51,587 bases of DNA from assembly GCA_964483325.1 (NCBI GenBank), contig CAZAAW010000018.1, positions 1-51,587 of the forward strand, given 5' to 3'. The notes under the pieces are model-generated. The model saw nothing but the letters and a program-made list of their open reading frames with translations, had not been told where the DNA came from and ran no database searches. This stretch comes from CAZAAW01 sp964483325. Its GTDB lineage: Bacteria; Pseudomonadota; Alphaproteobacteria; Rhizobiales; Kaistiaceae. A program made the translations under genes and the position numbers. Positions 8,171 to 18,519 of the stretch are shown piece after piece (within the stretch, counting starts at the first letter, position 1; every line of letters starts with the position of its first letter).

Positions 8171-8674
8171 TCAGGCTCCCTTGCGCGCCCAGGGGCGGGT
8201 GCCGGCCGGCACTTCGCGGCCGCCGTCGATCGGCTGGTAATATTCCTTCACTTCCGGCCAGACGCCGCGTTCCAGCTGGTGCCGGGTCAGCTCGTCCTCG
8301 ACCTGGAAGGCGTCGATGCCGACGCGCCGCATCAGCGGCATCTGGTCGACGGTGAAGGTGCCGACGGCGCGGATCTCGCCCTTGTAGCCGTCGCGCTGGC
8401 GCAGCAGCCGGGCGATGGAAAAGGCGCGCCCGTCGAACAGCTTGGGGATCGCCACCGCCACCACCGGAAAGCGCGGCAGGTCGGCGACGATGTCGTCCCA
8501 TTCGGCGTCGGGCGGCAGCAGGATGCCGAGCGGCGCATTGCGCCCCTCCAGCACGGCGCGCTCCTCGCGCCAGCGCTTCAGGCTGACGATCGCCCCGGTC
8601 TCCGGCAACGGCGCCTCATCCGCCACCACCTGAAAGGCGTCATCGACGAACTGCTTGTCTTTCCAGAGAGGCAT
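8171..8674 (-). CDS. DUF934 protein of the sulfate-assimilation operon
   Basis: 167-residue soluble protein of the DUF934 family, which is regularly found with cysH and cysI in proteobacteria and is sometimes named CysX-like or oxidoreductase-associated. Its biochemical role is not established. I chose the ATG at 8674 because family members begin with MPLxKD; an ATG at 8713 in the same frame has no better ribosome site. It is the last gene of the operon, separated from cysH by about 320 bases that carry repeats. Confidence 0.8.
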   Translation of the reverse strand: MPLWKDKQFVDDAFQVVADEAPLPETGAIVSLKRWREERAVLEGRNAPLGILLPPDAEWDDIVADLPRFPVVAVAIPKLFDGRAFSIARLLRQRDGYKGEIRAVGTFTVDQMPLMRRVGIDAFQVEDELTRHQLERGVWPEVKEYYQPIDGGREVPAGTRPWARKGA

Positions 8675-8993
8675 CGGCAGAGGTTCCAGTCCGTGTCCGG
8701 GCGACGGTGTCATAGGGGCTTACGCGCCGCAGCGATAGGGGCGATGGCTTGCGGAGCGCCATGCGAGCCTCCCGCCGGCGCTCCCCACCCGACCCCGCCT
8801 CACGGCGGGGCCACCCTCCCCCTTCGGGTGAGGGATGAACGCCCCTTTCTGCGGGAACCGCGTTCACATCGGGAAGTCCGCACTCATCCCTCACCGGAAC
8901 GGGGAGAGCCTGCCCCCGGACTTGATCCGGGGGGTGGCGCGCGCCGTAGGCGCGTGACGGGTGGGGACCCACGCCGGGCGTGACGCGCGCCCG
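8675..8993. other. Gene-free spacer with repeat fragments between cysH and the DUF934 gene
   Basis: No coding signal is apparent. The stretch contains partial copies of dispersed elements: a TCACCC..GGGTGA-type palindrome at about 8785-8835, and at 8948-8972 the family D core GGCGCGTGACGGGTGGGGAC, which recurs at 18462 and 23942. If the DUF934 gene is cotranscribed with cysH, the transcript must run through this repeat. Confidence 0.6.
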
Positions 8994-9741
8994 TCAAATC
9001 CCGCTGCCGTCCGACTCCAGCCCGAGATGGATGCCGCATTCGGTCTTTTCCTGGCCGCGCCATCGTCCGGCGCGCTGGTCCTCGCCCTCGGCGACGCGGT
9101 CGGTGCAAGGGACGCAGCCGATCGACGGATAGCCCTTCGACACCAGCGGATGCACCGGCAGGTCGTGGTCGGCGGCATAGGCCGCCAGCTCGGCGGCCGA
9201 CCAGGCGGCGAGCGGGTTGACCTTGATGCGGCCGGCATCGGCTTCGAACAGCGGAATGCCGGCGCGGGTGCGGGTCTGGAAGCGCTTGCGGCCGGTGAAC
9301 CAGGCGTCGAAGCCGGAAAGCGCCCGGGCCAGCGGCTCGGTCTTGCGGATACGGCAGCACAGGTCCGGGTCGGTCATCCACAGCGCCTTCAGCGGGTCGA
9401 GGGCGGCGAGGCGGTCCGGGTCCGGGCCGATGGTGCGCACATCGGCAAGGCCGAGATGCTCGGTGAGGCGGCTGCGGTAGTCGAGCGTCTCGGGGAACAG
9501 CCGGCCGGTGTCGATGAACAGCACCGGCACCGACGGACTGACCTCGGCGACGAGGCCGAGCAGCACCGCCGATTCCGCCCCGAAGCTCGACACCAGGGCG
9601 ATGCGGCCGGGCCACAGCTCGTCCACCGCCCGCTCGATCAGCGCGTGGGCGCCGAGATGCCCGTAGCGGGCATTGAGCTCCTGCGCTTCCTCATGCGTGC
9701 CCGCCGCGGCCCTCAGGCGGGCCGCCGCGGCAGGCGCCACC

Positions 9742-9755
<14 letters not shown>
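8994..9755 (-). CDS. cysH: Phosphoadenylyl/adenylyl-sulfate reductase (APS type)
   Basis: 253-residue reductase that makes sulfite from activated sulfate. The [4Fe-4S] cysteines characteristic of APS-using enzymes are present: C133-C134 (DLCCRIRK) and C214-x2-C217 (CVPC). The catalytic cysteine is C240 in ECGIHLG. The SSFGAES (P-loop-like) and TGR nucleotide-binding segments are also seen. The ATG at 9755 follows AAGGAGG and overlaps the 3' end of cysI by 14 bases, so translation is coupled. The enzyme acts just before CysI in the same operon. Confidence 0.95.
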
Positions 9756-11400
<1,645 letters not shown>

Positions 11401-11410
11401 CGATCGTCCC

Positions 11411-11740
11411 TCAGCGCGCCGCCAGCCGCTTCGTCAGTTCCCTGTCGCCGTAATCGACTGTCGGCCCGGCGGCGCGGATGCGCTCGCGCAGCCGCGTCGG
11501 CCGCGCCGTGCCGTCCGTCACTTCCACGTCGATGACGTAAGGCTCCACCACGATGCGGGCATCGTGCTGGGCCTGCGCATAGGCCTCGGCCTCCTTGACC
11601 TCGGCGGCGCCGTCGAGGACGCGCGCCGCGGCGATGTCGGGCGACCAGTCGCCGTCGATGGTCAGGAAGACGACCCGGCCGTCACCGAGCCGGTTGCCGG
11701 TGACGACCTTGCGCGGTCCGTCGGAAGCGGCGCGGAACAT
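11411..11740 (-). CDS. DUF2849 small protein of the sulfite-reductase operon
   Basis: 109-residue soluble protein of the DUF2849 family, found almost only between siroheme synthase and sulfite reductase genes in alphaproteobacteria. Its function is unknown; a role in cofactor delivery or electron transfer to CysI is a guess from context. The start at 11740 has GGAGGA eight bases upstream. No cysteines are present, so it is not itself a metal-cluster protein. Confidence 0.85.
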   Translation of the reverse strand: MFRAASDGPRKVVTGNRLGDGRVVFLTIDGDWSPDIAAARVLDGAAEVKEAEAYAQAQHDARIVVEPYVIDVEVTDGTARPTRLRERIRAAGPTVDYGDRELTKRLAAR

Positions 11741-11759
11741 GGGTCAGTTCCTCCTCTGC

Positions 11760-11858
11760 GTAGGGTGGGCAAGCGCCGGAGGCGTTTGCCCACGCGGACA
11801 ACCCACCCCCGTCGCATGGCCGCGTGGGCAAAGCGCTGCGCGCCTTGCCCACCCTACG
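11760..11858. repeat. Dispersed inverted repeat, family C copy 1
   Basis: About 99 bases beginning GTAGGGTGGGCAAG and ending CTTGCCCACCCTAC, with inner GCCCACGCGG / CCGCGTGGGC arms, so the whole element can fold back on itself. A second copy lies at 45010-45099. This one sits inside the cys operon, between cysG and the DUF2849 gene. Confidence 0.85.
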
Positions 11859-11874
11859 GCTTCCCCGAAATCCA

Positions 11875-13299
11875 TCACGCCACCTCCGCCAGTGACGCCG
11901 CGGCGATCGCCAGCGCGCCATGAGCGACGACGTCGCCGATGAGGATCAGCACCGGGCCGCGGATGCCGCGGTGCTGCGCCAGGCGGCCGAGCTCGTCGAG
12001 GCGGCCGGTGAAGGCGCGGCTGTCCGGCCGCGAGGCATTGTCGATGATCGCCACCGGCGTCGCGGCGGCAAGGCCGGCTTCCATCAGCCGCGCCGCCACC
12101 TTGCCGGCGACGGTGAGGCCCATATAGACGGCGACCGTGGCGCCGGCGAGCGCCACGCCGCCCCAGTCGGGCAGCGTCTCGCCGTCGGCATCGTGACCGC
12201 TGGCGAAGACAAGCGCGCCGGCGACGCCGCGCAGCGTCAGCGGGATCTCGGCCTGCGCCGCGGCGGCGAAGGCGGCGGTGATGCCCGGCACGACGTCGAA
12301 GGAAATGCCGGCCTCCCGCAGCGTCGCCATCTCCTCGCCGGCGCGGCCGAAGATCAGCGGATCGCCCGACTTCAGCCGCACGACGCGCCGGCCGGCGGCC
12401 GCCTCGCGCACCAGGAGGGCATTGATCTCGTGCTGCGGCATGGAATGGTCGCCCTTGGCCTTGCCGACATAGATACGCGCCGCGTCGCGGCGGCCCATCG
12501 CCACCACCGCCTCCGGCACCAGCCGGTCGTAGACGATGACGTCGGCCTCCTGCAGGAGGCGCTGGGCGCGCAGCGTCAGGAGATCCTCGGCGCCCGGCCC
12601 GGCGCCGACCAGCGACACATGCCCGGCGCCCGCCGCATCGGCGGCAAGCGCGGCGCGCGCCGCCGCCTCGGCGCCGTCGAGATCGCCGGCAAAGACCTTC
12701 TCGGCGACGCGGCCGGAGAAGAAGCCGGCCCAGTAGCGCCGCCGGGCGGCGCTGGTGGCGAGGCGCCCGGTGACGGCCCGGCGCAGGCGATCGGCAAGGC
12801 CGGCAAGCTCGCCGAAGGCCGGCGCCAGCAGCCCCTCGATGCGCGCCCGCACATGCCGCGCCAGCACCGGCGCCACGCCGGCGGTGGAGATCGCCACCGC
12901 CAGCGGCGCCCGGTTGACCAGCGCCGGCGTATAGAAATCGCAGAGCTGCGGCCGGTCGACGACATTGACCGGCACGCCGGCGGCCCGCGCCAGGCCGGCG
13001 ATGCGGGCGTCCTCGGCCGCGTCCTCGGTGGCGACGAAGGCGAGCGCCGCATCCTCGAAATCGCCGGGCTGGACCTCGCGCGGCAGCCACTGGCCGCAGG
13101 CGGCGATCAGGTCGGCGCCGGTTTCTTTGTCGATCGCCGGGGCGATCAGCACGATGCGGGCGCTGGTCTCGGCCAGCAGCCGCACCTTCGCCGCCGCCTC
13201 CTCGCCGCCGCCGACGACAAGCACGCGCCGGCCCTCGACACGGTGGAAGGCAGGAAAGACATCGAGCTTGCGACGCACGTTGGACAAGGCCATTCCCAT
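11875..13299 (-). CDS. cysG: Siroheme synthase (uroporphyrinogen-III methyltransferase / precorrin-2 dehydrogenase / ferrochelatase)
   Basis: 474-residue trifunctional enzyme making sirohaem for CysI. The N-terminal part has a Rossmann VLVVGGGEEAA motif (precorrin-2 dehydrogenase/chelatase). The C-terminal part is an SAM-dependent methyltransferase with VSLVGAGPGAEDLLTLRA, VYDRLV, RLKSGDPLIFGR and VVPGITAA motifs. I chose the ATG at 13299; an in-frame GTG at 13305 and ATG at 13293 are alternatives, and none has a strong ribosome site. It is the first gene of the operon, divergent from the histidine kinase at 13560. Confidence 0.92.
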   Translation of the reverse strand: MGMALSNVRRKLDVFPAFHRVEGRRVLVVGGGEEAAAKVRLLAETSARIVLIAPAIDKETGADLIAACGQWLPREVQPGDFEDAALAFVATEDAAEDARIAGLARAAGVPVNVVDRPQLCDFYTPALVNRAPLAVAISTAGVAPVLARHVRARIEGLLAPAFGELAGLADRLRRAVTGRLATSAARRRYWAGFFSGRVAEKVFAGDLDGAEAAARAALAADAAGAGHVSLVGAGPGAEDLLTLRAQRLLQEADVIVYDRLVPEAVVAMGRRDAARIYVGKAKGDHSMPQHEINALLVREAAAGRRVVRLKSGDPLIFGRAGEEMATLREAGISFDVVPGITAAFAAAAQAEIPLTLRGVAGALVFASGHDADGETLPDWGGVALAGATVAVYMGLTVAGKVAARLMEAGLAAATPVAIIDNASRPDSRAFTGRLDELGRLAQHRGIRGPVLILIGDVVAHGALAIAAASLAEVA

Positions 13300-13559
13300 C
13301 GGCACGAAAATCCGCCGTCGCCCGGCCGGGCAACGTCGGCGACGTCCCTAGGTTTAGGAGCTTCCGGCCGCTGCGGCGAAGCGGGCGGTTCCAAACTGCG
13401 CAAAGCGCGGAAAAAACTATTCTCCGAAGCCGTGCCGGCGCGGCGCTTGCTGCCGCAGCGCTTGCCTCGCAGGGGTTCTCCCCGCTAACCCTTTGCAACG
13501 ACAATGGCCGCCGGGGGACGAGCCGCCCGCGGCAGCCGGCAGGAAAGCGACAGACGGCG

Positions 13560-15149
13560 GTGCCGGACGAAACCGATCCCTTCAGCGTGCTGGCCGAGGA
13601 GAGCCGTCTGCGGCTGCTGATCGACGCCGTCGTCGACTACGCCATCTACACCATCGCCACCAATGGCCGCATCGTCAGCTGGAATGCCGGGGCGCGGCGG
13701 CTCAAGGGCTACGAGGCGGACGAGATCATCGGCCGCTCCTACGCCACCTTCTTCACCGACGAGGACCGGGCGGCCGGCGTGCCGGAGCGGGCGCTGGCCG
13801 AGGCCGCCGCCACCGGCCGCTTCGAGCTGGAAGGCTGGCGGGTGCGCAAGGACGGGACGCGCTTCTGGGCGCTGGCCGTGCTCGACGCCATCCGCGACGA
13901 GACCGGCAGGGTCATCGGCTTCGCCAAGGTGACGCGCGACATCAGCGAGCGGCGCGAGGCCGAGGAACGCCTGCGCGAGACCCAGGCGCAGCTCGTCGCG
14001 GCGCAGAAGATGGAGGCGATCGGCCAGCTCACCGGCGGCATCGCGCACGACTTCAACAACCTGCTGATGATCGTCCTCGGCAATCTGGAGATCGCCCAGC
14101 GCCACGCCGGCCGGCTCGGCGGCGACACCGCCAATCTCGACCGCAGCCTCGCCAATGCCGTGCACGGCGCCCAGCGCGCCGCGGCGCTGACGACGCGGCT
14201 CCTCGCCTTCTCGCGGCGCCAGGCGCTGAAGCCGAAGCCGCTCGACCTCAACCGCTTCCTGCGCAACATCGCCGACTTCTTCCAGCGGGCGATCGGCGAG
14301 CGCATCGGCATCGAGGTGGTGGGCGCCGGCGGGCTGTGGCTGATCGAGGTCGACGAGAACCAGCTGGAGACGACGCTGATCAACCTCGCCGTCAATGCCC
14401 GCGACGCCATGCCGGAGGGCGGCAAGCTGACGGTCGAGGTGTCGAACACCTTCCTCGACGCCGCCTATGCCCGCAAGCATCCGGAGGTGACCGCCGGCCA
14501 GTATGTGGCGCTGGCGGTGACCGATACCGGCAGCGGCATGACGCCGGAAACCGTGGCGCGGGTGTTCGAGCCCTTCTTCACCACCAAGGAGGCCGGCCAC
14601 GGCACCGGGCTCGGCCTCAGCCAGGTCTACGGCTTCGTCAAGCAGTCCGGCGGCCACGTCAATGTCTATAGCGAGATCGGCCGCGGCACGACGGTGCGGC
14701 TCTATTTCCCGCGCTTCCTCGGCGAGGAGACGCCGGTCGAGGACGTGCCGGACGAGCCGCCCGGCCGGGCCGAAAACGACGAGACGATCCTGCTCGTCGA
14801 GGACGACGAGGACGTGCGCAGCTATCTCGTGGCGGTGCTGGAGGAGCTGCATTACCGCGTCCTGGCGGCGCCGGCCGCCGGCCAGGCGCTGACGCTGCTG
14901 CGCCAGCCGGAGACGCGCATCGATCTCCTCCTCACCGACGTCGTCATGCCCGGCCTCAACGGCCGCGAGCTGGCGCAGGAGGCGCGGCGGCTGCGGCCGG
15001 ACCTGCGCGTCCTCTACATGACCGGCTATTCGCGCAACGCCATCATCCATGACGGCCGCCTCGACGACGGCATCGACCTTGTCGAGAAGCCGGTCACCCA
15101 GGCGCAGCTCGCCGGCCGCATCCGCGACATGCTCGACCGCCGCCCCTGA
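13560..15149 (+). CDS. PAS-domain hybrid sensor histidine kinase
   Basis: 529-residue cytoplasmic signalling protein with no membrane segment. In order: a PAS domain (about 20-130), a HisKA dimerisation helix with phospho-acceptor H163 in GGIAHDFNN, an HATPase domain with N, G1 and G2 boxes (LAVNARDAMP, DTGSGM, GTGLGLS), and a C-terminal receiver domain with acceptor D460 in LLTDVVMPG. It starts at GTG 13560. No response regulator gene is adjacent, so its output partner is unknown. It belongs to the broad group of alphaproteobacterial PAS hybrid kinases; the signal cannot be predicted. Confidence 0.92.
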   Translation: MPDETDPFSVLAEESRLRLLIDAVVDYAIYTIATNGRIVSWNAGARRLKGYEADEIIGRSYATFFTDEDRAAGVPERALAEAAATGRFELEGWRVRKDGTRFWALAVLDAIRDETGRVIGFAKVTRDISERREAEERLRETQAQLVAAQKMEAIGQLTGGIAHDFNNLLMIVLGNLEIAQRHAGRLGGDTANLDRSLANAVHGAQRAAALTTRLLAFSRRQALKPKPLDLNRFLRNIADFFQRAIGERIGIEVVGAGGLWLIEVDENQLETTLINLAVNARDAMPEGGKLTVEVSNTFLDAAYARKHPEVTAGQYVALAVTDTGSGMTPETVARVFEPFFTTKEAGHGTGLGLSQVYGFVKQSGGHVNVYSEIGRGTTVRLYFPRFLGEETPVEDVPDEPPGRAENDETILLVEDDEDVRSYLVAVLEELHYRVLAAPAAGQALTLLRQPETRIDLLLTDVVMPGLNGRELAQEARRLRPDLRVLYMTGYSRNAIIHDGRLDDGIDLVEKPVTQAQLAGRIRDMLDRRP

Positions 15150-15155
15150 CCCGCC

Positions 15156-16178
15156 TCATCGCCAGCCGAGGGCCGGCGCGACATGGGTGAGGACGGCCTC
15201 GATGAGATGGGCGTTGTAGTCGACGCCGAGCTGGTTCGGCACCGTCAGCAGCAGCGTGTCGGCCGCCGTGACGGCATCGTCTTGGCGCAGCCGCTCGACC
15301 AGCACGTCCGGCTCGGCGGTATAGGAGCGGCCGAAGATCGCCCGCGTGCTGGCGTCGATATAGCCGATCGTGTCGGCATCCTCGCGCCCGTCGCCGAAAT
15401 AGGCGCGGTCGCGGTCGTCGACCAGCGGGATGATGCTGCGGCTCACCGAGACGCGCGCCTCGCGGTCATGCCCGGCCTTCTGCCAGGCGTCGCGGAAGAT
15501 GCGGATCTGCTCCGCCTGCTGGATGTGGAAGGGCTGGCCGCTCTCGTCGTTCTTCAGCGTCGAGCTCTGCAGGTGCATGCCGCGCTCGGCCGCCCAGACG
15601 GCGGTGGCGTTGGAGGCGGCGCCCCACCAGATGCGCTGGCGAAGGCCCTCCGAATGGGGCTCCGGGCGCAGCAGGCCGGGCGGATTGGGGAACATCGGCC
15701 GCGGGCTCGGCTGCGCGAAGCCGCCGCCGCGCAGCACCTCCAGGAACACCTCGGCATGGCGGCGCGCCATGTCGGCATCGCTCTCGCCCTCGCCGGGCGC
15801 GTAGCCGAAATGGCGCCAGCCGTCGATCACCTGCTCGGGCGAGCCGCGGCTGATGCCGAGCTGCAGCCTCCCGCCGGCGATGAGGTCGGCGGCGCCGGCA
15901 TCCTCGGCCATGTAGAGCGGGTTCTCGTAGCGCATGTCGATCACCGCCGTGCCGATCTCGATGCGGCGGGTGCGGGCGCCGATCGCCGCCAGCAGCGGAA
16001 AGGGCGAGCCGAGCTGGCGGGCGAAATGATGGACGCGGAAATAGGCGCCGTCGGCGCCGAGCGCCTCGACGGCCTCGGCCAGCTCGATCGACTGGCGCAG
16101 GGCGTCGGCGGCGGTGCGGGTCTGCGACTGCGGCGACGGCGTCCAGTGGCCGAAGGAGAGGAAGCCGATCTTCTTCAC
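15156..16178 (-). CDS. LLM-class (luciferase-like) flavin-dependent oxidoreductase
   Basis: 340-residue TIM-barrel enzyme of the bacterial luciferase superfamily using reduced flavin (FMN or F420). The KKIGFLSFGHW start, the barrel segments IEIGTAVIDMRYENPLYMAEDA and the LGISRGSPEQ phosphate-binding region fit the group often annotated as alkanal monooxygenase-like. I start it at the GTG at 16178, because GGAG lies just upstream and family members begin MKKIGFL; other GTGs at 16181 and 16196 are possible. It converges with the histidine kinase gene with only 6 bases between them. Substrate unknown. Confidence 0.87.
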   Translation of the reverse strand: MKKIGFLSFGHWTPSPQSQTRTAADALRQSIELAEAVEALGADGAYFRVHHFARQLGSPFPLLAAIGARTRRIEIGTAVIDMRYENPLYMAEDAGAADLIAGGRLQLGISRGSPEQVIDGWRHFGYAPGEGESDADMARRHAEVFLEVLRGGGFAQPSPRPMFPNPPGLLRPEPHSEGLRQRIWWGAASNATAVWAAERGMHLQSSTLKNDESGQPFHIQQAEQIRIFRDAWQKAGHDREARVSVSRSIIPLVDDRDRAYFGDGREDADTIGYIDASTRAIFGRSYTAEPDVLVERLRQDDAVTAADTLLLTVPNQLGVDYNAHLIEAVLTHVAPALGWR

Positions 16179-16353
16179 CACGGCAGGATACTCCACGGCA
16201 GGACACTCGACGCCAGGGCGCGCCGCGCGGCACGGGGCATTGTCTTCACGGGAATCGCTCCGGAACTCGGGGAGCGGCGCCGCGGGACGCCGCCATCATG
16301 CTGCATGTGGGATCGGGCATGCGCATCGGCCAGAACGCCCATCGCAAAAGGCC

Positions 16354-16382
16354 GGGAACGTTTCGCAATCCGGCTGCATCCA
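16354..16382 (+). promoter_or_regulatory. Candidate ECF-type promoter of the secreted protein-cupredoxin-sigma operon
   Basis: GGGAAC (16354-16359) is followed 17 bases later by CATCCA (16377-16382), about 45 bases before the first gene. A GGAAC -35 core is typical of several ECF sigma groups. Because the operon encodes an ECF sigma factor, autoregulation is plausible. This is a single occurrence read by eye, so support is weak. Confidence 0.35.
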
Positions 16383-16428
16383 ATGACCGACACCGCATGA
16401 ATAGCGGTGGTTGCCTGGAGATGCACCC

Positions 16429-16842
16429 TTGAAAACGATCCCGTTCCTCGCCGCGCTGCTGCTCGCCGGCAGCCTGGTTCCCGCCGCTGCGCAGGATGTC
16501 GGCACGGCGCCGCCCGCCGCGCCGTTCCAGCCGGTCAGCAAGCTCGTCACGCTGCCCGACTTCCTGCCCGGCATGGGCCAGCTCTATGTCGATCCGGCGA
16601 CCCTGCCGGCCGGCCCGTTCCTCGCCTACGACCATGACGGCAAGCTGGTCAGCACGATCTTCATGATCCCGGTCGCCGACCTCAACCCCGACAAGAGCTT
16701 CGACAATCTCGATACCGGCGACCGCCCGGTCGACCATGTCGACATCTATTTCAACGCCGGCCATCCGGGCGTCGAGCAGCCGCATGCGCATGTCGTGCTG
16801 TGGCACGTGCCGGCCGCCGACGAGGCGCGGGTCGCCAAGTGA
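16429..16842 (+). CDS. Secreted hypothetical protein, first gene of the cupredoxin-ECF operon
   Basis: 137-residue protein with a clear signal peptide (about residues 1-22, ending AAAQD), so it is probably periplasmic. The start is a TTG at 16429 with TGGAG eight bases upstream. The mature part has a conserved-looking LPDFLPGMGQLYVDP opening and a His-rich end (VDHVDIYFNAGHPG, QPHAHVVLWHVP) that could bind a metal such as copper. The layout recalls DUF5602/TTHB210-like proteins, but I cannot assign it firmly. The cupredoxin gene follows after 14 bases. Confidence 0.8.
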   Translation: MKTIPFLAALLLAGSLVPAAAQDVGTAPPAAPFQPVSKLVTLPDFLPGMGQLYVDPATLPAGPFLAYDHDGKLVSTIFMIPVADLNPDKSFDNLDTGDRPVDHVDIYFNAGHPGVEQPHAHVVLWHVPAADEARVAK

Positions 16843-16856
16843 GCTTGCCAAGTGAA

Positions 16857-17459
16857 ATGGAAGAACCTGTGAAGATGGAGGAGCTTGCAGGATACGGCGC
16901 CACGCGGCGCCGGCTCCTGCGGGCGGGAGGCGGCCTGGCCGCCTTCCTCCTGCTGCCGCCCACCCTCGGCCGGGCGCAGGCGGTGCTCGACATCGCCATG
17001 GCCGGCACGCCGAACGGGTCACGCGTCTGGTTCGATCCGGTCGGCGTGCTGGTACAGCCGGGCCAGGTGGTGCGCTGGGTCAACGACGACGCCGGCAATG
17101 CCCACACCGCCACCGCCTATCACCCCGACAATGGCGGCAGGGCGCGGCGCATCCCGGCCGGCGCGGCGCCGTGGGATTCGGACTATCTCCTGCCGGGCCA
17201 GAGTTTCTCCGTGACCCTCACCGAGCCGGGGGTCTATGACTATTTCTGCCGCCCGCACGAGGCGGCCGGCATGGTCGGCCGCATCATCGTCGGCAGCGCC
17301 GATCCGGCGGCGGCGATGGACGACAGCGGCGTGCCGGCGGCGGCGCTCGCCGCCTTTCCGACGGTCGCCGCGATCCTTGCCGCCGGCACGGTCCACCCGG
17401 CCGCCGGTGGCGGCCACGCGATGGTGATGCCGATGGTGATGCCGGGGGCAAGGCCATGA
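16857..17459 (+). CDS. Tat-exported cupredoxin (plastocyanin/azurin-like) protein
   Basis: 200-residue blue-copper protein. It starts at ATG 16857; the GTG at 16869, with GGAAG upstream, is a fair alternative. A twin-arginine signal (TRRRLLRAGGGLAAFLLLP) directs export. All type 1 copper ligands are visible: His in GNAHTAT, then Cys, His and Met in YFCRPHEAAGM. After the cupredoxin fold comes an Ala- and Met-rich tail (HAMVMPMVMPG) that might hold additional copper. Its stop overlaps the ATG of the sigma-factor gene (ATGA), so the three genes form one unit. It is probably a periplasmic electron carrier or copper-binding protein. Confidence 0.87.
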   Translation: MEEPVKMEELAGYGATRRRLLRAGGGLAAFLLLPPTLGRAQAVLDIAMAGTPNGSRVWFDPVGVLVQPGQVVRWVNDDAGNAHTATAYHPDNGGRARRIPAGAAPWDSDYLLPGQSFSVTLTEPGVYDYFCRPHEAAGMVGRIIVGSADPAAAMDDSGVPAAALAAFPTVAAILAAGTVHPAAGGGHAMVMPMVMPGARP

Positions 17460-18154
17460 ACAGCATGCTTTCCGCCGCCGCCACGGCCCGCGCCGCGCTC
17501 GGCGACGCCGACCTGCTGGCCCTCGCCCGGCGCGGCGACGAGGCGGCAGTGCGGCTTCTGGTGAAGCGCTTCAACCGGCCGCTGTTCCGCGTCGCGCGCG
17601 GCATCGTGCGCGACGACGGCGAGGCCGAGGATGTCGTCCAGGAGACCTATGTCCGCGCCTTCACCAGCGCCGCGATGTTCCGCGGCGAGGCATCGCTGGC
17701 GACCTGGCTGACGCGCATCGCCGTCAACGAGGCGCTCGGCCGCCTGCGCCGCCGCCGTCCCACCGCCGATCTCGCTTTGCTCGACGACCCGGAAGGAAGC
17801 ACGCTGATGGAGACCACCGCGCCCTCGCTGCAGGCGGAAACGCCGGAGGCCGGGGCCGGCCGCAGCCAGATCCGCGCCGTGCTGGAAAGCGCCGTCGACG
17901 CGCTGCCGGACGGCTTCCGCCTCGTCTTCATCCTGCGCGAGGTGGAGGGGCTGAGCACCGAGGAGACCGCCGAACGGCTGGCGCTGCTGCCGGAAACGGT
18001 GCGCACCCGCCTCCACCGCGCCCGGCGCCTGGTCCGCCGCTTCGTCGAGACGGCGGTGTCGCCGGGCTTCTCGGAGATCTTCCCCTTCGACGGCGCCCGC
18101 TGCGTCAACATGGCCGACCGCGTCATCGCCCGCCTCGCGCAGCGCGAGGGGTAA
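17456..18154 (+). CDS. ECF-type RNA polymerase sigma factor
   Basis: 232-residue sigma-70 family factor with region 2 (LFRVARGIVRDDGEAEDVVQETYVRAF), which binds core enzyme and the -10 element, and region 4 (LSTEETAERLALLPETVRTRLHRARR), the HTH for the -35 element. A C-terminal extension ends with FDGARCVNMADRVIARL. It is translationally coupled to the cupredoxin gene. No anti-sigma gene is adjacent, so control may be by the C-terminal extension, by transcription or by a distant partner. A redox or copper signal is a reasonable inference from the operon, no more. Confidence 0.92.
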   Translation: MNSMLSAAATARAALGDADLLALARRGDEAAVRLLVKRFNRPLFRVARGIVRDDGEAEDVVQETYVRAFTSAAMFRGEASLATWLTRIAVNEALGRLRRRRPTADLALLDDPEGSTLMETTAPSLQAETPEAGAGRSQIRAVLESAVDALPDGFRLVFILREVEGLSTEETAERLALLPETVRTRLHRARRLVRRFVETAVSPGFSEIFPFDGARCVNMADRVIARLAQREG

Positions 18155-18235
18155 GGCGGCGGCGCCTTCGGGAGGTTCGCACGCTCATCCCCACCACACC
18201 AGGCGTCCTCCCCACCAGGCGTCCTCCCCGCCAGG

Positions 18236-18371
18236 CGTCATGGCCGGACTTGATCCGGCCATCCACGCGAACACGGATGGAGCAGAACGAGGCGCCCCAC
18301 CGACCGTGTCCCTTCCTGCGCCCCAGGTGTTCGCGTGGATGCCCGGGACGAGCCCGGGCATGACGCAGCTG
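18236..18371. repeat. Composite palindromic repeat, family A copy 2
   Basis: Same arrangement as the element at 105-245: GCGTCATGGCCGGACTTGAT at the left and GCCCGGGCATGACGCAGCTG at the right. A family D core (GGCGCGTGACGGGTGGGGAC) follows at 18462-18482. These repeats fill the gene-free stretch 18155-18519 between the sigma factor and nrdB; no coding signal is seen there. Confidence 0.85.
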
Positions 18372-18519
18372 AAGCATTGGCGGACACTCTCCGGTCCGCA
18401 CTCCTCATCGGGAAGCCCGCACCCATGCCTCACCGGAACGGGGAGAGTGGCGGGCGCCGTCAGGCGCGTGACGGGTGGGGACCCACGCCGGGCATCACGC
18501 ACCTTCATCACGCACCGCC

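Noticed and set aside
18155..18519. Considered a CRISPR array or attachment site because of repeated segments
   Set aside because: There is no regular repeat-spacer pattern; the repeats match dispersed elements elsewhere in the window.
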